This document shows positions 1 through 11,350 of a DNA stretch of 64,000 bases, piece by piece; position 1 is the first letter of the stretch, and each line of letters begins with the position of its first letter. Origin of the DNA: Silene conica (lineage: Eukaryota > Streptophyta > Magnoliopsida > Caryophyllales > Caryophyllaceae). The notes beneath the pieces were generated by a model that worked only from the letters and a program-made list of their open reading frames with translations, had not been told where the DNA came from and searched no databases. Both the position numbers and the translations under genes were made by a program. The stretch is taken from positions 873,001 through 937,000 of the forward strand of contig CM055318.2 in assembly GCA_029255685.2 (NCBI GenBank), read 5' to 3'.

Positions 1-1708
1 GTTCATTTATTCAGTGGCCGCAAAGTCATATACATATTCCTGTTGAGAAGGTAACTAAGATTTCTAGCTAGTATATATAATGATATAAGATACACTGAGA
101 GTTATACCATTTATCAACTTATTTATGCCAACTTTTAGATAACCATGAAAAAGAATGATCAAGGAAAAAATAAAGCAGCAGCAGCAAAGAAGTCCAAGCC
201 TCAGAAGTGTTCGCCCTCGATTTCGCCATCTTCTTTCCTTGGAATTGAAGTTAGTCCCAATTTTAAGCAAAAGCAGAGGACCATGGATTTGAAGTTATTA
301 GCAACTGAGGCTCGGGTTTTAAAGGCAAGTGGGACAATGATCAGTGTTCCCATTGACGAACATGTGTTACACAATGAACACACTTGCTACCTTAGTTATG
401 AGGAGGTTGTTCATTTGTTAGATGAACAAATGATTGGTGCCTCTCACATCACACTCTTTATGAAGTTCGGTCTCTTTGTTTAAGCTTCCCCTTTGCAATC
501 CCATTAGTATATATCTGATAATATGCAAACTAGTACTAGATAGTTACTATGGATTCTTATTGTTGTAGGTATTTGAGTGATCTTGCCGATACCATGCAAA
601 TTAGTAGTCACTATGGATTCTTGTGCCCAGAGACATTGTCCTCAGAATCCGTTGCTCCGGATGAAAATTATCGATCCGATTATGTTGCTAGGGCAATGAC
701 ATGTACCGATTGTGGAAAAGGTCGGAAACTTATACTTGCTCCATATGCCCAGGGGTACGTAATTATAAATTTCTTTTCATAGTATTATTATTGATGACTT
801 GATTAATTATTTTATTATTTTTTGTCAATATTTAAGTTGATATCTTCGATGTATTTTTCTATAACTTGTAGTAAGCATTGGATGTTGGGCGTGATCAATC
901 CGGCTCAAAGTACAGTGTATTGGTGTGATCCTGCCGGACATACAGAGCCTCGTCAATTTTTCATGGATACAATTACCAAGTATGTCTAACTTATTTCTGA
1001 TCTTTTTTATTTTGCCTTCATATATTATACCTCCCGTTACTCCCCTGCATTTGCCTTAAAATGTTTCTGTAGGCTAGGAACAAAAGTTAAGCCACCCAAA
1101 AGCCATCAATCATAGACCTTAGCTTGTTTTTCTATTATACTTTAAATTAACGCTTCATTATCAACTAAAACTGAATAAATAATATATAAACCTGACTATC
1201 TATATATACAGGGCCTTTGAGAAAAGGAACTCTATCGATCCACTTGCAAAATATGAGGCCAATGGCGTTGTTTGGAAAAAGATTAAGGTACTTCTTGTAT
1301 ATATAGTATATATCTATATATATATATATTAACATATTGTTTCTCTTATTAAGTATAATACATGTGCGTGAAGTATTTATTTATAATATGAGCTACCCTT
1401 TCAGGCCCCTTTGCAGCCTTGTGGTTCCGTTTTATGTGGATATTATATTTGTCGATACATGTTGGACGTCATCAAAGGAAGATATGTTACTATTACTCCA
1501 CATGTACGTATGTTTTTGGTTTTTTAGTTCATTTTACTTATATAGGAGTCTTGGATAGAATTTTTCTAACCAATTTTTGAAAATTTGTTTGTAGTTCATG
1601 CTTAGAGCCCCATTGACATATCCGCTTGAGCAAATTGACGAGGTGAGGGATATATGGGCTAACTTTGCGCTCCAGTTTAAGTCACCCATGAACGATGATG
1701 AAGTTTAG
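1..1708 (+). CDS. CACTA-transposon Ulp1-like (C48) cysteine protease, 5' partial
   Basis: Seven exons can be joined in one open frame: 1-50 (partial), 139-464, 569-754, 872-979, 1212-1287, 1405-1503 and 1595-1708, all with GT-AG introns, giving about 318 residues. The early part (VPIDEHVLHNEHTCYLSYEE) resembles the region found before the protease in plant transposon proteins. The middle exon gives KHWMLGVINP and then YWCDPAG, which supply the protease His and Asp. Exon 6 gives LQPCGSVLCGYYICRYM, with the oxyanion Gln and the nucleophile Cys in LCGYY. This is the C-terminal catalytic half of a Ulp1-type protease, a protein often carried by CACTA elements next to the transposase. The start lies left of the window. 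The intact triad and clean splice sites suggest young or recently active DNA. Its target is unknown. Confidence 0.75.
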
Positions 1709-1904
1709 CTTAAGTCGTAGCTAGAAGTTTAGCTTAAGTACATACGTATTGTATCTAGAATTTGTGGATCGGAAAGTATGTTGATATATATGAATGGTGT
1801 AGTTGTTGGAGCAATGTTATTGTACGCTTATTTGCAGGAAGAATTATATATAATAGGCTGGATGAATTATAAATTAATTTATTTAAAAAAAAATAGCAGG
1901 TGCA

Positions 1905-2338
1905 AAGAGAACGGTTATGTTATCAACCGTGCTCTATTAATTCAAAAATATAACTTGATGAACAAAAGAGAACGGTTCATCAAGGGAACCGTTCTGGTAA
2001 GTGTAACTAAGAGCACGGTTAGATGTACATAAGAGAACGGTTAACGAGGGAACCGTTCTGGTAAGTGTAACTAAGAGCACGGTTAGATGTACATAAGAGA
2101 ACGGTTAACGAGGGAACCGTTCTGGTAAGTGTAACTAAGAGAACGAATGTACCAGGAAAAGAGAACGGTTCTTAGATATAATAGCACGGTTGTACTAGGA
2201 TAAGAGAACGGTTCCCTACTGAACCGTTCTGGTAAGTGTTGTAATTAAGAGCACGGTTGAACCGTTCTCTTAGGTAAAGAGCACGGCCAGGGGGAGCACG
2301 GTTCCGCCTCTCATAGGAGAACGGTTTTTAACCGTCTT
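1905..2338 (+). repeat. CACTA subterminal repeat field
   Basis: About twenty copies of a short motif (GAGAACGGTT or GAGCACGGTT) and its inverse (AACCGTTCTC) occur in about 430 bp. Part of the field is a roughly 66-bp tandem unit (GTAAGTGTAACTAAGAGCAC then TTAGATGTACATAAGAGAAC) repeated nearly perfectly. In CACTA elements such subterminal repeats are transposase binding sites, so this is the likely role here. Confidence 0.75.
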
Positions 2339-2364
2339 CGTATCTATATTTTGTAGTAGTGTAA

Positions 2365-4603
2365 TAATAATTATTACTCGTATTATTTTATGTAGCCTTA
2401 ATTTACCATTTCGCAAAATTCTACTTTACGACGGTCGCACATGCGACCAGTAGGAAAGTGATCACATTTTGATACGTAGTGACCACTTTTGATTAAATAG
2501 TGACCTTTTTTTTCATATTTTTGGAAATATAAATATTTTTAGGATTTATTTTTCATCAAAATCTTAAAATTTGGGCCTCGTGTTAAATTTAATGTATATG
2601 TTTATATAGTATATAAATTTGCTTTTATACATTTTAATTGTCACAAATTATAGAGTAATACGGTCTCATATAAAAAGTTGTTCCTTCAGTGCTAATAGAC
2701 GATTTTTCTTTTTATATATGTTGATCGTCTTATGGTAAGAGAGTATGAGACCGTTCATACAAAAATTTTAATTTAATTTTAATTGTCAAGGTATCCAAGA
2801 GGTTAATTTTCCGGAATTGTAATTTTTTTTTATTAAAATTTGTTGTCCCCTATATAGATTTCCGATTTTTTAAAATTTTTCTTTTATTGTAATGTTAAAT
2901 GTGATTATTTTTTTTTTATTATAAGCTTTTTAACATATGAATATGTATATGAAAAATAATAAGAAATGAGGAGAGAGGGTAATTAATTGGAGAGAGTAGG
3001 TGGAGAGAGTGGGGTTGGTTAATGTATAAAAAAAAAAAAAAAAATTCAGCCAATCACAAGCCTAGAAAAAAACCTTCCTTTTATAAATAGGAGATGTATA
3101 AATCCCGAACCCAAGCATTACTCTTCATGTCAGACCAGGTTACATATATTTAATTCAACTCGTTTTAGTCCAAAGAACAAGGCTAAAAGATTATGCCTGA
3201 ACATACGTGATAACTTTTATTATGTATCACATATACATACTCAATTAGCCACTCTTTGTAAACGCGATGACGACATACTCATCAATAAACTACAAAGTGG
3301 ATTTGATTATTATAGGTTTTATAACATATCAGCTTTATATCAAATACCGACTCAACAATTTAAATTATGGTCAAGATTTAGGTTATTTATGTATGTTAAT
3401 GATAACTCATACTTTGTATTTATTCCGGTTGAATATATAACTAAAATAATAACTTTTATATAAGCGTATATATAGATAATATTCGTAGAAGTGTAAAACA
3501 TATCAATATATTCCACCGATCAAATATTAATTTAACATAAGTATACTGCATACATAATAATCAATAAGTCTGGTGCTTTGTATTTCATATAATTTTTTTT
3601 TACATACTCTGGTACATTTATAAGTTAAGATATCTTTTAGCTACCTAGTTGGTCGTAAGTGAAATCAACTCTCCATATTAACTACTTCCTCCATTCCAAT
3701 CAATTCTATACATTTACTTTATTCACGTTTACCAATACTCGTTTTCTTTTGTTAATATCTTTAGTTACACATCGATAAAAATTATAAAATTTTTGATATT
3801 CACAATGTACTCGATAAAACAATTTAAACAAGATCTCACATGACTATCTTTTATGCTATATATTAGAAGTTGTGTCGAAGATTCACTCGACTTATGAATA
3901 GTAACCCTAAAGTGAAATGTATAGAAATGATTGGAATGGAGGAAGTATATTAAGTGTAGGTCTGTAGGAATGTATAAATCCTGAACATAGGGGTAATAGG
4001 GCATTAATCTGAAAATATATCAGGTTCATATGTTCAATTCAAATCGTTTTAGTCTAAATAACAAGGCCCAAAGCTTGTGCTTGAACCGTTAGCCACCAAA
4101 CTCAACAATAAATTACAAAATGAGCCCGACTTCTATAACAATCAACTTCGGTATTAAATTCTGAATCAATAATTTAAAGTGACTTAACCTTAAATAAACC
4201 TAATCCACGTCCACCTTAAATCACCCGTAAGGTCGTAAACTAAGATTAAATCGCTTATACCTAATCGAAACCGAAAACTAATTCACTCATAGAGTGATAC
4301 TTCTATCTATGAAAAGGACTAACACGACCGAACATAATCAATGTTTGTGATAGCAACATAATTACATTTATCTACAACTTCATACACTTAACAGCTCAAT
4401 TAATACACAGCCCAATTAGTTCGTCTTATTTAGAATGAGCGTAAATACGTCATAAGTTTGTGACGGATTTCGGTCCGAAACGAAAATTTGTGATTAGATT
4501 AATAATACAAGTATCCAAGTGCTAAATTAAAAAGATTTGATTGTTGCAGTAGCAGTGACGGTGGTTAATCATCAACAGCTCTAATTTTGATGCAAGCGTG
4601 GGT
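2365..4603. other. AT-rich intergenic DNA with a MITE
   Basis: No gene is visible between the CACTA terminus and the bHLH promoter. The stretch contains A-rich tracts near 3029-3045, a Stowaway-like MITE at 3685-3945, and two similar segments near 3100-3220 and 3985-4100 (both have 'aaatcc.gaac' and then 'tcaaatcgttttagtc'-like sequence), which suggests an old repeat. Confidence 0.5.
3685..3945. mobile_element. Stowaway-like (Tc1/mariner) MITE
   Basis: A 261-bp element with terminal inverted repeats CTTCCTCCATTCCAATCA at the left and its near-perfect inverse TGATTGGAATGGAGGAAG at the right. It is flanked by TA on both sides (3683-3684, 3946-3947). The CTYCCTCC start and TA target duplication are diagnostic of Stowaway MITEs. 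It has no coding capacity. Confidence 0.85.
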
Positions 4604-4610
4604 ATAAATG
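4604..4610 (+). promoter_or_regulatory. Probable TATA box of the bHLH49-like gene
   Basis: TATAAAT is followed within about 30 bp by a long pyrimidine stretch (CTTTCCCTTTCC and CTCTCTCTAAAACACC), typical of a plant transcription start and 5' leader. The coding start is 1.55 kb downstream, so a leader intron is implied. I infer this from sequence alone. Confidence 0.5.
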
Positions 4611-4965
4611 CATCACCTTTCCTCTTACTCTTTCCCTTTCCCCCCCTTTCTCTCTCTAAAACACCAAATTTCACATTTTATTTTCTATTATTTGATTTAA
4701 TTCCATACACTTTATTTCTTGGACCACCTTCTAAGCTAATCTCATCATTAGTGGAGCAAAATTCTATTAATTCTCACTTAAATACCTTAAACCATAGTTC
4801 AAACATCAAAACTATTCCTTAATCTCAACTGGGTATCTTTTATTTCTTCCTTTTAATGATTCTAACTTGAGGTTGGTCATGTTTCTTAACTAGGGTTTTC
4901 CGTCCCGTCCCGATCATTTGTTTACTTTTTATATTTTCGCTACTGGGTGTTTTCATCAATCAAAG

Positions 4966-5582
4966 GTAAACAAATGATTGAGACGGAAAGCGTGGGAATA
5001 TTGAAGTACTGGGTGTGTACTGTATTAAATGTGCAGAATTTAGTGAACTTTATGTTTCAAATTGACTGATCCTACTGTATTTATATATTTCCCTGTATCT
5101 CCTGCAGTTTTAATAGGTTCTTGAAGTAGTGGGCATATTGATGGAAGGTAAACAAATGATTTAGGCCTTGTTCTTTCTGGCTTAATTTCAGCTCCTTTCA
5201 ATTTTTGTTGGTTGTATTCAGTTAAGTTTTATTACTCAATTTAGTTCAATTAAGCTTTGCTCCAATTTATTCAATTCAGCTCGTTTCAGCCGAAAAGAAC
5301 AGGGCCTTACTGGGTGTGTGATACATGTGCAGGATTAATGATCTCAGTTCATTTATATATTTTTGCTGTAGTATCTCCCTGTAGTTTGAATAGATTGTTG
5401 AAGTAGCGGGTTTTTTAATCGAAGGTAAACAAATGATTGAGACGGAGTAGGAGTATATTGAAGTATTGGGTGGGTATTAAATGTGCAGAATTTAATGAAC
5501 TGTATGTTTCAAATTGACTGATCCTAGTCCATTTATATATTTCTCCTGTATCAATTCCTGTAGTTTGAATAGATTCTTTGGT
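4966..5582 (+). repeat. Three imperfect tandem copies in the bHLH leader
   Basis: Segments starting at 4966, 5148 and 5425 each begin GTAAACAAATGATT and share blocks such as TTCAAATTGACTGATCCTA, ATTTATATATTT and GAATAGATT. Each is about 160-180 bp without insertions. The middle copy was split by a Tourist-like MITE. The GTAAAC start at each copy could act as repeated splice-donor-like sequence in the 5' leader. Confidence 0.65.
5164..5306. mobile_element. Tourist-like MITE, family GGCCYTGTTCTTT, copy 1
   Basis: A 143-bp element starting GGCCTTGTTCTTTCTGGCTT and ending GCCGAAAAGAACAGGGCC, so the ends are inverted repeats. It is flanked by TTA on both sides (5161-5163, 5307-5309), the 3-bp duplication of PIF/Harbinger elements. 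Two relatives lie at 7017-7236 and 10619-10844. Confidence 0.75.
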
Positions 5583-6158
5583 GTATGTTTACAGTTACTG
5601 TATACAATAAATTGAGGGATTGCATTATATAGAAATTGTATGTTGATAGTGATGATCTAAGAGTAGTACATACATATATTAAAATGTGGGTACATAGGTT
5701 TTGTTTTTAATGATGCTAAGTTGCTTTCATAACATTAATTGAAGTTGGTACCTGGCATTTCTTTTTCCTTGTTTAGCTGTTGTTATTACTGCTTTTAGTA
5801 GCCCCATCTTCAGTAATATCAGTCAGTAGTTCTTCACTGACTGTCATGTTCAGAAATACTTTAACTTTGGTTTCTGTGTTTATGTGTTTGAGGGGGAGTA
5901 GTAGTCAAAGCTGGAATCTTTGTCATTTCCCTCATAAATTTTGGGGTTTATTTATGGAAATTTTCAGTTTTTATGAATTGGGTTTTGATTTTTGTGAAAT
6001 CATGTCACTTAATTGGGTGGTTTGATGTTGTTGAACTTTTCAGGTTTCTGAAAATTAATTCAGGTAGTGAATTGGGTTTTTGAAATTACTGATACCGAGA
6101 TATATAGTGTATATAAAAGGAGAATACGTATTATTGGATGTGATAGAGTGAAGCGGGT

Positions 6159-9100
6159 ATGGATATGAGTGATAAGTGTAAGTCGGAGTTAGAGAAAATG
6201 AATGGTGAACCCTCAAATTACAATCATCCCGGTATGCCCGGTGATTGGCGATATAACGATGGTGGTTTAGGGTTGGTGTCGAATGGGAATCCTATGGGTG
6301 TTAATGGTGATGGAGTCGGGACTTCCTGTTCCACGGGTGCAATGGTGGATGATTCTTTTGGTCATACTGTGTGGGAACATCCTGTCAATGTGCCGAGCTT
6401 AGGTTTTGGTGAGATGAATGTTCATAGTGGCACTGGCATGTTTGTACCGAACATGCCAGGGATGCTGGCGCACAGCATATCTCAGTTTCCTGCTGATTCT
6501 GCGTTCATTGAGCGTGCTGCTCGCTTCTCTAGCTTCAGTGGTGGGCATTTTGGGGAATTGTTGAACCCTTTCGGCATACAGCAATCTGCGAATCCATATC
6601 TTAGAGGTGGGTCAGCGGTGCAAGGTCCTCAAGATCTTTTGTCATCAGGGCATACTAATAAAAATTTACCAATTAGACAGCTTCAAAATGGTGATGAAAA
6701 TGTGGCCGAAACTTCTAAGGATGTTTCTGTGCCTCTAGAACATGGGAATGTGGAAGGATGTCTTCCTAAACGAGGTGGATCGATGTCTGGAAATGACTCC
6801 GAGGAACCAGAATTTAGTGGTGGTGGCACTCGAGAAGACACGACAATTTCTCCGGCTAAAGGTCTTGGAGCGAAGAAAAGGAAACGTGTTCATCAGGTAA
6901 TTTTGTGTCAATGAATTAAGTCAATTAACCGGTTTCCATTTGGGGTTTTCATGAACAATTTCCTAGTTAATTTGCGACCCCTCATCTTTCATCAACTTGC
7001 TTTTTCATCAATATCAGGCCCTGTTCTTTTCGGCTGAAACAATTGAATTGAATTAATTTGAGGAGAGCTTAATTGAACTAAATTGAGTGAAACTGAGGTG
7101 AAGTGAATTTAATTGAATTAACAGTTAATTTTGTGAAGAGAGTAACTAAACACAATTGATCGAACGTAAATAAAATTTAACGGAATATAACAAAGCAAAA
7201 TTGAAAGGCTGAAATTAAGCCATAAAGAACAGGGCCCAGTTTCGCAATTTTTCTGCATAACATACCGTAAAGTTAATTCATGCACGTAGGTCGGTAGGGA
7301 GAATATTATTAGGGGATTAGTCTTCAGTTTTTATGTTCGTCGTTCATTACAGTACGTGGTTATGTATTGATTTTGAATTCACCTTAGGATGGCCAGCCCG
7401 AGCAAACTAATGGAAATCATCAGCAATCTCGTGATGTCGGGAATAAAAACCATGAAATTCAGCAGAAGGAAGAACAGAATCCCGAACAAACTGTCAACAA
7501 GTCAAATGGAAAACTCGGAAAACAGAATTCTCAGAATTCTGACCCACCAAAGGACGAATACATACATGTAAGAGCTCGAAGAGGGCAAGCCACAAACAGT
7601 CACAGTCTAGCAGAGAGGGTAAGTATCCTTGATGATTATGCAAGTAGCAGATAATTGTCTATCGCAATTATTGATGTAAAGAACGTCTCTGGTTATTAAT
7701 AGGTTAGGAGAGAAAAGATAAGTGAGAGGATGAAGTTTCTCCAAGACCTGGTTCCCGGTTGCAGTAAGGTTGATATCTGGTCCTCGTATGTATTGCGTGT
7801 CGAGATTTACCTTTGTCCTTTCATGATTTTGAGCTGTAACAAACTGTTTCGCAGGTCACTGGCAAGGCTGTCATGCTCGATGAAATTATTAATTATGTAC
7901 AGTCATTACAACGGCAAGTCGAGGTACCGACTCCTTTTTTTTCTCTTAATTTAATATATACGGACTGAATTGTAATGTAATAGCTCTTCTGCCACTGATC
8001 TTAAACTCTCGATGGCCCAACTTCAATTCTGTTGTTCTGCTTTTTCTTCGCTTCATTTTGTGTTATATGCTGATCGGAAAAGTAAACATATTCAATTCCT
8101 TATCCCTCTTCACAAAAATTTATACGACATAGTCTCACATATGAGACCAACCCATTAACCGTATGATTAAATAAGTTACGTATATATAGATTTGGGTTAG
8201 GTCTTACACTCTTACATATATGAGACTTTTATATCATGGTATCAGAGCCAGTGTGACCGAAGGTCACGAGTTCGAATCCTGGCAACCTCAAAACCCCTCA
8301 AAAACACGAAGTGGAAACCCAGCACACGGTATGGGGGTGCCTGTGCAAACTAACCACTCTTCAAGCCCAACGAGCATTCGAGTGAGGGAGCGTATTAGGA
8401 ATATTAATAATATTTGGGCCTCATCCATCACCTGAGATGGTTCATCTATCAACTTTCTCATGCGAGACTCACCGATCCCACATTATCTTCTTGCTGAGCG
8501 AATTTATTTCATAATTATGAATTTTATGATCGCACATGTATTTTGATGATCAGAATGACAAGTAAATATTTCAATGATCTTACAATGTGCTTTTATCGCA
8601 CCTCTCTTATCCTCTTATTGTGGCTCTGTATTATACAGTTCTTGTCCATGAAACTCGCGACAGTTAATCCTAGACTGGACTTCAACATTGAGCAGCTTCT
8701 TGCAAAAGATGTGAGTAAAATGGCTGCCTCAATTGCCAAATTGTGTTACGAAAGAGTAGTTAACATTGGTTTCATTGTCTTTACAGCACATGTTATCTGC
8801 GCGTTCTGGTCCATCTGGTATTGGAAATCCTCCAAGTATGCCATTGCCGTATCCTCCTCTCCATCCAAGTCATCAACCACCTGTTTTACAGCCAGGGCTT
8901 CCTGGAGTCGGGAGCTTCTCTGACATATTGAGAAGAACAATTAACGCTCAATTGACAAACATGGAAGGAGGGTTCAAAGAACCCACTCACCAGGTATCTT
9001 TACGTGTTTTCATGCTTTCTTCTGCCGAAGTGAATAGATATACCGTTACTCCGACTCTTCTAATTTCCTCGCGTACCCGTGTCCGAGACTGGACACTCAG

Positions 9101-9784
9101 ACATGGATATGACACATGGACACCTCATTTTAGACCAAAATGTGCATATTTTTCAATAAAATAGCCGAGTCCGACACTTGGACACGTACCCGTGTCGGGT
9201 ACTTCTAAACGAGTCTGAGTAACATAGGATATACGTAATACGCTTGTAATTGATTTGCTTGCTTTTAGTCTGTTCTTGTTTGAAGTTGGGGGAAAAACAG
9301 CATTGTGTGACTGTAAATACTAAATAGCGTACCTCCGTTTCGCTTTATATGGCAAATCGATACACAGCCACACAGGGGTTCTTTTGTAAAGTAGTCATTA
9401 ATGCAGTCCTCAGAGCTGTATCATTGTATATATCATCCTGAAACACCCCCGTCCCCTATGGCGCCTTTGTCAGAACTCACCGAGACATTGTAGCAGTGTT
9501 GTTGTATATGGATTACGGAGTATATAAGTTACCGAATGATTTGGTGGTACAGTTACCGAATGCGTGGGAGGACGAGCTTCACAACGTTGTGCAGATGGGG
9601 TTCAATGCCAGTCCTCACCTAGACAACCGAGATGCTAACTGTAAGAACTTCTACGAGTTTTACTAATCTGCCATAATATTTTAGGACCATTCCCTTTGTT
9701 TAAGAGGCAGCTCACCTGAACCTCATTTCCCTCTTGATGTTTACAGGTCCAGCAGATGAAGGACCAATGAAAACCGACCCTTGA
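6159..9784 (+). CDS. bHLH49: bHLH transcription factor, bHLH49-like (subfamily XII)
   Basis: Eight coding exons: 6159-6896, 7388-7618, 7703-7768, 7855-7923, 8639-8710, 8787-8993, 9553-9640 and 9747-9784. They join in frame into 502 residues. The bHLH domain covers about 313-371, split over exons 2-4. H318, E322 and R326 form the H-E-R signature of G-box/E-box binders, and helix 2 reads TGKAVMLDEIINYVQSLQRQ. RARRGQATNSHSLAER before it and FLSMKLATVNPRLDF after it mark the group of Arabidopsis bHLH49/62/74/77/78. The long N-terminus is Gly/Asn/Ser-rich and disordered, with a basic AKKRKR stretch near 239, a possible nuclear signal. Family members are nuclear regulators of growth and of light or stress responses. 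I chose bHLH49 because the next two genes match the neighbours of At1g68920. The start Met follows a long intron-containing leader. Introns 1, 4 and 6 carry MITE or TRIM insertions. Confidence 0.88.
7017..7236. mobile_element. Tourist-like MITE, family GGCCYTGTTCTTT, copy 2
   Basis: A 220-bp element from GGCCCTGTTCTTTTCGGCTG to AAAGAACAGGGCC inside bHLH intron 1. It shares termini and internal AATTGAATTGAATTAAT-like sequence with the copy at 5164-5306. The 3-bp target duplication is not clear here. Confidence 0.65.
8237..8451 (+). mobile_element. TRIM retrotransposon, 5'-truncated copy
   Basis: Lies in bHLH intron 4. It begins with TGGTATCAGAGCC at 8237, a primer-binding site for initiator tRNA-Met, continues with an internal region, a purine tract GAGTGAGGGAG, and a 3' terminal repeat at about 8393-8451 that has a small deletion. 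The 5' repeat is missing. It is closely related to the complete copy at 14040-14339. Confidence 0.7.
9045..9223. mobile_element. MITE, family GTTACTC, copy in bHLH intron 6
   Basis: About 179 bp from GTTACTCCGACTCTTCTAAT to GAGTCTGAGTAAC, with inverted ends and an internal GTGTCCGA / TCGGACAC palindromic theme. A second copy in reverse orientation lies at 20877-21054, and terminal fragments recur upstream of the small-gene copies near 43525, 45770, 46420, 52810 and 62790. The superfamily is not clear. Confidence 0.6.
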
Positions 9785-10618
9785 TAGCTTAATACAGTCA
9801 AGCTCATGCATCATGCATGGACCGTCATTAAGATCACATGCGGACCATGGACCATCGTCTTTTGGTTTGCATATCGGACATTGACAGAGTTGGAGTACAA
9901 GCTGCTGTATAGTCTTAGTCTTAACTACTACTCGACCATTAGAATTTAGATGCCCTGTACATTGCTAAAATAAAGCGGTTTGAAGGCTGTTAGCTTCATG
10001 TACGTCCTCTACGATTAGAAGGGTAATCCCAAAATCAATATCTAAGTTTCGGGTTTTCTGTTAATCATCTGTAATGAAATGTATGAAGTAATTTATCCTA
10101 ATTGCTTGTTTCGGAATGGTAGATGTATTCATGTATTCTTTAGTGCAATCGGATTGTTTGAAAGGAAAATGGAAACATGTATTCTCTCCGTCTCATCATA
10201 TTCTTCCAATTTAATTTACAAAAGTCGCTTTTAAATCAAATATGGTACTTGGAATTTTACTTATCGAGAAGCAAATGGTTGTGCGGACTGCAGAAGCATA
10301 GAAGCTAATGATATACCAAGTCGCTTGTTCGATTTGATGCAACAAGATTTAGGCGGTGTCTCGTGGCCACGGATTGTCCGTGCCCGAGGATGTAGTTTCC
10401 TTTTGTTTTATTTTCTTGTTTTTTGTTTTTTTATATTTGTTTCCGTCTTTCGTTGGGTTATCCTGCTTCGTGTAACCCAAAAAAACATGTTACCTAGAAT
10501 TTTAGTTATTTCCAAAAAATTTCGTAAAATCATATTAGCATACACGTGCATCTGGTATTTACATTAGAAAATAAATTCAAACTAATATAATAAAATACAT
10601 GTATGTATGGTGGTACTT

Positions 10619-10844
10619 TAATTTCATCTTCTTTCAGGCTTAATTTCAGCTTCTTTCAATTTTGCTTGAGTGTATTCCGTTGAGTTTTATTTACGTTCAA
10701 TCAATTATGTTCAATTAAGTTCTTTACAAAATAAACTTATAATTCAACTAAATTCACTTCACCTCAGTGTTACCCAATTTAGTTCCATTAAGCACTACTC
10801 CAATTAATTCAATTCAGCTCGTTTCAGGCGAAGAGAACAGGGCC
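10619..10844. mobile_element. Tourist-like MITE, family GGCCYTGTTCTTT, copy 3
   Basis: The right end reads CAGGCGAAGAGAACAGGGCC and the interior matches copy 1 (GGCTTAATTTCAGCTTCTTT near the left). The left terminus has decayed, so the start is approximate. Confidence 0.5.
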
Positions 10845-10890
10845 GTAAAATCATACGTGGTATACGTTAACGTGGTACGCCTACACGCTA

Positions 10891-11260
10891 GGTAACACAT
10901 ACACTTATCCTAATTAGCCGTCCCGTGTCCGATACCGTGTCCAACACTCGGACACCCGAAACTCGTTGGACACATGGCTAAACATATTATAGTTTAGACG
11001 AGTAATAAAATTTTAAAAAAGATCGATTAGAAGATGAGTTTGGTTGGAAAAATGAGAATTAATTATAGTAAAAGTCAAATTGTACATTTACTTGTTTAGA
11101 TTTAGTTTCAAATACATGATAAAAATAAAATTATACGTTATTAATAATCATAAAATGTATATTTTATTATATTTAAATGCCGTGTCCCGTGTCCTAAATT
11201 TCACTGGATGCCGTGTCCGTGTCGTGTCGTGTCCGTGTCCGTGTCCGTTTTGGTGTTACC
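10891..11260. mobile_element. MITE, family GGTARCAC, copy 1 (upstream of PPR)
   Basis: A 370-bp element with ends GGTAACAC and GGTGTTACC, rich in GTGTCCG / CGGACAC. It shares a long internal stretch (GACACATGGCTAAACATATT, then AGAAGATGAGTTTGG) with the copy at 23878-24220. It ends 90 bp before the PPR start codon, so it probably supplies part of that promoter or leader. Flanks (TACACGCTA / TACACTACA) only loosely resemble a target duplication. Confidence 0.65.
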
Positions 11261-11350
11261 TACACTACACGCGATAAAGATTTCAAACCCTCAAGGCCCT
11301 TAAAATAAAATATTCCCGCCGTTTACAACGGTCATAACTTATACCAGACT

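Larger units (their letters stand above)
1..2361 (+). mobile_element. CACTA (En/Spm) DNA transposon, right end
   Basis: The element ends with TTTTGTAGTAGTG at 2349-2361, the inverse of a CACTACTACAAAA terminus. The next bases, TAA at 2362-2364, could be the 3-bp target duplication, but the left end is outside the window so this cannot be confirmed. Inside the end lies a dense subterminal repeat field and, before it, a Ulp1-like protease gene, which is the usual CACTA layout. Confidence 0.8.

Noticed and set aside
8260-8290. GTTCGAATCCTGGCAACC looked like the T-arm of a tRNA gene or a SINE.
   Set aside because: In the complete copy at 14040-14339 it lies in the internal region of an LTR-type element with a primer site, purine tract and 5-bp duplication, so TRIM explains it better.
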